From Armatimonadota bacterium (lineage in GTDB: Bacteria > Armatimonadota > JAAZEB01), in assembly GCA_012841485.1 (NCBI GenBank), contig DUUU01000105.1:1-10298 (forward strand): a DNA stretch of 10,298 nt, in the 5' to 3' direction. Shown here in pieces: positions 7,195-10,298 of this stretch. Position numbers and translations under genes: made by a program. Position 1 is the first letter of the stretch, and every line of letters begins with the position of its first letter. The notes beneath the pieces are model-generated. The model did not search any database and was not told the origin of the DNA. It saw only the letters and a program-made list of their open reading frames with translations.

Positions 7195-7544
7195 TGGTGG
7201 AGGCGGGCGGAGTTGAACCGCCGTCCAAAGGGAGATCGCCAGAGACCTCTACGAGCGTAGTCTGCGTTTTAGGTTTCGCCCCATTGGCTCCCACAGACGG
7301 GATCCGCCGGCGCTAGGTCGCTGAATGTCCCTGGCGGTCCGCGTACCCAGAATCACCAGGTAATCCGGCTTTGGTTACACCCGGATCCGATCCCGCCGAA
7401 TGGGGATCGGTCGGATGGCTGCCCTTAGGCAGCGAGTGCGAGTTGATTCTCGGCGTTTGTTTTGTTTGCCGCTTTTTACGAGGCCAGCGGCGCCTCGGCT
7501 CGCATTCTCTGTCTCTCTCGCCCCTGTCGAAACCCGTCGCCCCC
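7195..7544 (-). ncRNA. ssrA: Transfer-messenger RNA (tmRNA), one-piece, with encoded CCA
   Basis: tmRNA rescues ribosomes stalled on broken mRNAs: with SmpB it enters the A site as an alanyl-tRNA mimic, then its own reading frame is translated to add a degradation tag. Seen on the minus strand: the 5' end GGGGGCGACGGGTTTCGACA, and the 3' end with T arm GGCGG-TTCAACT-CCGCC, acceptor strand CGCCTCC, then ACCA. GGGGGCG pairs with CGCCTCC over 7 bp with one G-U wobble. GACTACGCTCGTAGA, typical of the tmRNA 3' domain, is present. Pseudoknot 1 is visible as CCGAGG/CCTCG and GCCGCT/AGCGGC. After the tag stop, the stem CCGATCCC/GGGATCGG (pseudoknot 2 region) and ATCCGG/CCGGAT follow. The length of 350 nt is normal for a one-piece tmRNA. 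Its promoter lies immediately upstream. The precursor 5' leader, about 30 nt, would be removed by RNase P. Confidence 0.97.
7425..7454 (-). other. tmRNA proteolysis tag reading frame, probably AENQLALAA
   Basis: The frame ending at TAA (7427-7425) reads ANKTNAENQLALAA if begun at GCA (7469) and AENQLALAA if begun at GCC (7454). The GCA start would lie on the last base of the pseudoknot 1 strand AGCGGC. Starting at GCC leaves 13 bases after the pseudoknot, close to the 11 in E. coli tmRNA. I therefore prefer the 9-residue tag. The LALAA end fits recognition by ClpXP-type proteases, as known for ssrA tags. Confidence 0.7.
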
Positions 7545-7581
7545 ACGAATCGAATTGGCAACGGACCAAACTCACGCTCTC

Positions 7582-7611
7582 ATTATACCACACAAGACCA
7601 CGGCAACGCAA
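7582..7611 (-). promoter_or_regulatory. tmRNA promoter with extended -10
   Basis: On the minus strand TATAAT (7587-7582) is a perfect -10 box preceded by TGG, giving the extended -10 TGGTATAAT. A weak -35, TTGCGT (7611-7606), lies 18 bp upstream. Transcription would begin near 7575, about 30 bases before the mature tmRNA 5' end at 7544. The strong extended -10 fits an abundant housekeeping RNA. Confidence 0.75.
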
Positions 7612-7614
7612 ACA

Positions 7615-7650
7615 GTGAATCTGCGATTCCTGATCCGTCCCCCCTTCATC
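7615..7650. repeat. 36-bp direct repeat, copy 1
   Basis: This copy is identical over 36 bases to 7685-7720. It begins GTGAATCTGCGATTCCTGAT and ends in a run of C followed by TTCATC. It contains the small palindrome GAATC-TGC-GATTC (7617-7629). It lies 4 bp upstream of the tmRNA -35 box. The family is not recognised. Confidence 0.9.
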
Positions 7651-7669
7651 ATCGTCACGACAATGAAGG
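7643..7669. repeat. Nested inverted repeat between the direct repeats
   Basis: CCTTCAT (7643-7649) and ATGAAGG (7663-7669) are exact complements around 13 bases that contain TCGTCACGA, itself symmetrical. A stem-loop could form on either strand. It lies downstream of the propeller gene stop, so it could end that transcript, but no T run follows and I do not call it a rho-independent terminator. Confidence 0.5.
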
Positions 7670-7684
7670 TCGAATACGCGCAAG

Positions 7685-7720
7685 GTGAATCTGCGATTCC
7701 TGATCCGTCCCCCCTTCATC
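7685..7720. repeat. 36-bp direct repeat, copy 2
   Basis: This is the second exact copy, 70 bp from the first, ending 24 bases downstream of the stop codon of the propeller gene. Its inner palindrome GAATC-TGC-GATTC is at 7687-7699. Identity starts and stops sharply at both ends of the unit, which suggests a defined element and not slippage. Confidence 0.9.
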
Positions 7721-7744
7721 CGTGGTGTCGATGCGGGCGGCGGG

Positions 7745-8956
7745 CTATCGGCCGTCGGCGACGCGGAGCAATGAGAGCGAGCCATCGGCGCAGTGGACGA
7801 GGATGGAGAGCCCATCTGCCGATGCGGAGGTGCGTACGATGGGGTGTGCCATCTTGTGCCGCCAGAGAAGCTGTCCGGTGGTGCTGAAGAAGAAGATGCT
7901 CCGCTTCCCGTCGTGGGTGGCAACGAAGGAGCCGTCGCCCGCGATGCAGACAAGGCGCGGGTCGTAGAGTGGGCCGCCGTGTTGCCAGAGCTGGTCGGGG
8001 ACTCCGGAGCCGGCGCTCCTTGTTCTGAAGAGCACCACCTTCCGCTCGTAGGTAGGCTCCGTGCCCGTGGAGATGCTCTTGATATAGGTTACGGCCGCGT
8101 ACTGGCCATCGGCGGAGAGGGCCACCCGCGGATGCGAGGCGCGCAGTCTGGCTCCCCACTGCTGGCGACCACTGCGGCTGAGAACGACGAAGCGACTGGT
8201 ATAGCTGTCCGAGCGGGCGTCCTCGGGCATCGTGGCGCAGGCCAGAAACTGCCCATCCGGATTGGTGAAGAGCTGCGCGCGGCCCTTGGGATCACTGTTC
8301 GGCGCCTTCCAGACAAAGGTGCCCGAAGGCGTGTAGGCCCACGCGCCGGGCGGATCGGCGGTGGCGACGAGCACGAGCGACCCATCGGGGGTCACATAGG
8401 TGCCGGTGGGATCGCCTACGCTGCGCCAGCGCCGGAAGCGGGGCGTCTCATCCAGGCGGTACGAATAGACGTAGCCGTCGGCGGTGACGCACGCGGCGTG
8501 CTCGCCCGACTCCGCGACCGCCAGGTCCACGACCGCCGCTCCGGGATTGTGGCGCCAGAGGACCGAGCCATCGAGGCGCATGAAGACGATCTCGGCATGG
8601 GATGCGTTGGCGCGCGCGTAGGCCACGACGCGCTGGCCCTCCGCGGTGAAGGCAAGGGCGTCCGCGCCGGGAACCGAGACGTCCATGAGGGTGTGCCCGG
8701 TCGCATCCAGGACGCGAACCCGGCCCGCCGGGCCGATGATGCCGATGTGGCTTGCCGAAGCGTCCAGGGCGATCTCGGAGGCATGATCCGCGCGCAGGGT
8801 GAAAAGCGGGCGCAGGAACGCCCCGGCCTGCCCATTAGCGGCCGGGAGCGTTCCTGCATGCCAGCGCGTCAGATCGGTTTGCCACCAGATGCCCGCCCAG
8901 GTGGCGAGGGCGATGATCGTCAGCCATTTGAAGGCGCCACCGAGATGCACCGCCAT
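7745..8956 (-). CDS. Membrane-anchored beta-propeller protein (WD40/PQQ/YVTN-like), function unknown
   Basis: The 403-residue protein starts MAVHLGGAFKWLTIIALATW. It has one hydrophobic helix (about residues 10-25) and no obvious cleavage site, so the rest probably sits outside the membrane as a tethered domain. The body consists of repeated four-strand-type units: ALDASASHIGIIGPAGRVRV, ALAFTAEGQRVVAYAR, LAVAESGEHAACVTADGYVY, TYVTPDGSLVLVATAD, LFTNPDGQFLACATM, VALSADGQYAAVTY, VCIAGDGSFVATHDG and SASADGLSILVHCADG. Units of 35-50 residues with an xxDGxxxxxxxxDG rhythm and W near the end (VLWRH, FVWKA, LLWRH, QLWQH) indicate a seven- or eight-bladed propeller. No enzyme motif is recognised. The start ATG directly follows the pdxT stop (TAGATG), so it looks co-transcribed and probably re-initiated from pdxT, with only a weak AGGT as ribosome site. 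Binding or scaffold roles are typical for such folds; a link with vitamin B6 is not shown. Confidence 0.8.
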   Translation of the reverse strand: MAVHLGGAFKWLTIIALATWAGIWWQTDLTRWHAGTLPAANGQAGAFLRPLFTLRADHASEIALDASASHIGIIGPAGRVRVLDATGHTLMDVSVPGADALAFTAEGQRVVAYARANASHAEIVFMRLDGSVLWRHNPGAAVVDLAVAESGEHAACVTADGYVYSYRLDETPRFRRWRSVGDPTGTYVTPDGSLVLVATADPPGAWAYTPSGTFVWKAPNSDPKGRAQLFTNPDGQFLACATMPEDARSDSYTSRFVVLSRSGRQQWGARLRASHPRVALSADGQYAAVTYIKSISTGTEPTYERKVVLFRTRSAGSGVPDQLWQHGGPLYDPRLVCIAGDGSFVATHDGKRSIFFFSTTGQLLWRHKMAHPIVRTSASADGLSILVHCADGSLSLLRVADGR

Positions 8957-9532
8957 CTACCTGCTACCGGCGATGAGGTCAAGGAAGAACTGGTGGATGC
9001 GCCGATCACTCGTGAGCTCCGGGTGAAAGGCAGCACCCAGGATATTCTTCTGCCGGGCCAAGACGACCCGGCCCTCGAAAGTGGCCAAGACTTCGACGTT
9101 CTCGCCCGCGCGCGTGATATAGGGCGCACGGATGAAGACCGCGCGGATAGGCGGCGGCGGAAAGCCCGCCACCTCCAGGTCACACTCGAAGGAGTCGACC
9201 TGCCGCCCGAAGGCGTTGCGACGCACAGTCACATCCATGAGGCCGAGGCAGGGCTGATCGCTCTCCTCGATCTCGCGCGCCATGAGGATGAGCCCCATGC
9301 AGGTGCCGAACAGCGGCATCCCACGGGCGACACGCTCGCGGATCGCCTTATCCAGGCCATAGCGAGCCATCAGCTTGCCGACAGTGGTGCTTTCGCCACC
9401 CGGGAGGATCAGGCCATCCGTTGCCGCCAACTCATCGACCGTGCGCACCTCGCTGCCCTGGACGCCACAGCGTGCCAGCATGGCGAGGTGCTCACGGAAG
9501 TTTCCCTGCAAGGCGAGAACGCCGATTCTCAC
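8957..9532 (-). CDS. pdxT: Pyridoxal 5'-phosphate synthase glutaminase subunit PdxT
   Basis: The 191-residue protein is a class I glutamine amidotransferase of the PdxT/SNO family. Seen: MRIGVLALQGNFREH at the N-terminus, LPGGESTT (about 43-50) forming the oxyanion region, the nucleophile Cys78 in FGTCMGLILMA, RNAFGRQVDSFE (about 105-116), typical of PdxT, and His170 and Glu172 in AAFHPEL completing the triad. It hydrolyses glutamine and passes ammonia to PdxS in the 12+12 subunit PLP synthase complex, in the cytoplasm. The start is a GTG that directly follows the pdxS stop (TAAGTG), with GGGGGTGG a few bases before it. The length equals the family norm. Adjacent pdxS and the abutting junction leave little doubt. 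Confidence 0.97.
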   Translation of the reverse strand: MRIGVLALQGNFREHLAMLARCGVQGSEVRTVDELAATDGLILPGGESTTVGKLMARYGLDKAIRERVARGMPLFGTCMGLILMAREIEESDQPCLGLMDVTVRRNAFGRQVDSFECDLEVAGFPPPPIRAVFIRAPYITRAGENVEVLATFEGRVVLARQKNILGAAFHPELTSDRRIHQFFLDLIAGSR

Positions 9533-10298
9533 TTACCACCCCCGGGTCGCGAGCTGATCCTTCTCGTCGAGCTGGCGCACGTCGATACCGGACATGGGCC
9601 GGCCGAGGCCCTCGGAGACCTTCGCCAGGATATCGGGGCGGCGGAAGTTGGTGGCCGCATCCACGATCGCCTTCGCGCGTGGCGCGGGATCGTCGCTTTT
9701 GAAGATGCCCGAGCCGACGAAGACCGCCTCGGCGCCCAGCTGCATCACCAGCGCCGCGTCGGCGGGGGTCGCCACGCCGCCCGCGGAGAAGTTGGGCACC
9801 GGCAGTTTGCCATGCTCGTGGATGTAGCGCACCAGGTCATAGGGCGCTCCGAGGCTCTTGGCCTCGGCCATCAGCTCGTCTTCCCGCAGCGTCTGGATGC
9901 GGCGGATACCGGACATAATGGCGCGCATGTGGCGCACGGCCTCGACGATGTTGCCGCTGCCGGCCTCGCCCTTGGTGCGAATCATCGCCGCGCCCTCGCC
10001 GATGCGGCGGAGAGCCTCGCCCAGGTCACGCGCGCCGCAGACGAAGGGCACTTTGAAGGCGAACTTGTCCACGTGGAACTGCTCATCCGCAGGGGTGAGC
10101 ACTTCGCTCTCATCGATGAAATCGACGCCGATGGCCTCCAGGATCTGCGCCTCGACGAAGTGCCCGATGCGGCACTTGGCCATCACGGGGATGGAAACGG
10201 CCTCCATGATCTTCTTGATGATCAGCGGGTCGCTCATGCGGGCCACGCCGCCATCGCGGCGGATATCGGCGGGAACGCGCTCCAGCGCCATGACCGCC
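9533..10298 (-). CDS. pdxS: Pyridoxal 5'-phosphate synthase subunit PdxS (5' end outside window)
   Basis: This is the C-terminal part, about 255 residues, of a protein that is normally around 290. The visible start ...[21 protein letters not shown] is internal to the family, so the ATG at 10291 is not the true start and the gene continues past the right edge. PdxS (SNZ family) is a TIM barrel that builds pyridoxal 5'-phosphate from ribose 5-phosphate, glyceraldehyde 3-phosphate and ammonia from PdxT. The two key lysines are seen: one in [15 protein letters not shown] and one in [16 protein letters not shown]. Also present are [46 protein letters not shown] and [13 protein letters not shown], the phosphate-binding end of the barrel. 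The gene ends in TAA directly before the GTG of pdxT. Together they give the deoxyxylulose-phosphate-independent B6 route. Confidence 0.97.
   Translation of the reverse strand, partial: AVMALERVPADIRRDGGVARMSDPLIIKKIMEAVSIPVMAKCRIGHFVEAQILEAIGVDFIDESEVLTPADEQFHVDKFAFKVPFVCGARDLGEALRRIGEGAAMIRTKGEAGSGNIVEAVRHMRAIMSGIRRIQTLREDELMAEAKSLGAPYDLVRYIHEHGKLPVPNFSAGGVATPADAALVMQLGAEAVFVGSGIFKSDDPAPRAKAIVDAATNFRRPDILAKVSEGLGRPMSGIDVRQLDEKDQLATRGW

Noticed and set aside
6881..7294. A minus-strand frame of 137 codons through the tmRNA 3' half and the gap
   Set aside because: It starts inside the tmRNA and has no ribosome site or protein-like pattern.
6975..7316. A plus-strand frame of 113 codons preceded by a purine-rich GGAGGAGG
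   Set aside because: Its second half (VEAGGVEPPSKGR) is the translation of the antisense of the tmRNA 3' end, a well-known false protein. The SD-like run touches the ATG with no spacing.
7615..7720. Possible CRISPR array
   Set aside because: There are only two repeat copies with one spacer, no cas genes in the window, and the element abuts a promoter. A two-copy intergenic repeat is the simpler reading.

Overview
The window is a GC-rich bacterial chromosome segment in which every convincing gene lies on the minus strand, so it reads from right to left. It holds nine complete or partial housekeeping and envelope genes, one further membrane-anchored protein, and a tmRNA gene. The organism is probably a Terrabacteria-type lineage such as Armatimonadota or a deep Firmicutes/Clostridia relative. 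The reasons are the copper-amine-oxidase-N-terminal-like domains, the GerMN protein, the amidase-GerM-MurI-RNase PH-RdgB gene order (close to the racE-gerM-rph-rdgB order of Bacillus), and the pdxS-pdxT route to pyridoxal phosphate. This assignment is inference; no rRNA or other decisive marker is present.

Layout in the direction of transcription. (1) From 10298 down to 7745: the 3' part of pdxS, then pdxT, then a one-helix membrane-anchored beta-propeller protein. The three genes abut stop-to-start without gaps, so they look like one transcription unit. (2) From 7744 to 7545: a short intergenic stretch with two exact 36-bp direct repeats (70-bp period), a nested inverted repeat, and an extended -10 promoter. 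(3) From 7544 to 7195: a complete one-piece tmRNA gene (ssrA) with encoded CCA and a tag reading frame ending in LALAA. (4) From 7194 to 6847: about 350 bases with no gene I can support. (5) From 6829 to 2344: a tightly packed cluster of a secreted N-acetylmuramoyl-L-alanine amidase, a GerMN-domain protein, glutamate racemase, RNase PH and RdgB/HAM1 NTP pyrophosphatase, with spacings of 1 bp, a 4-bp overlap, a 14-bp overlap and 9 bp. (6) From 2280 to 1: a small secreted copper-amine-oxidase-N-like domain protein, and a large FAD-dependent oxidoreductase of the succinate dehydrogenase/fumarate reductase flavoprotein superfamily, which runs off the left edge.

Functionally the main cluster joins peptidoglycan metabolism (D-glutamate supply by MurI, hydrolysis by the amidase, the GerM-like anchored protein) with RNA 3'-end processing (RNase PH) and nucleotide-pool cleaning (RdgB). 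The pdx genes make the PLP cofactor; the MurI family itself is PLP-independent.

I see no clearly new defence system or mobile element. The points most worth a second look are the amidase, whose signal peptide and perfect Shine-Dalgarno lie upstream of the first ATG and imply an ATT or ACG start; the direct repeats abutting the tmRNA promoter; the divergent flavoprotein, whose complete in-window reading frame is open at the left edge and lacks the usual HPTG motif; and the unassigned propeller protein attached to the pdx operon.
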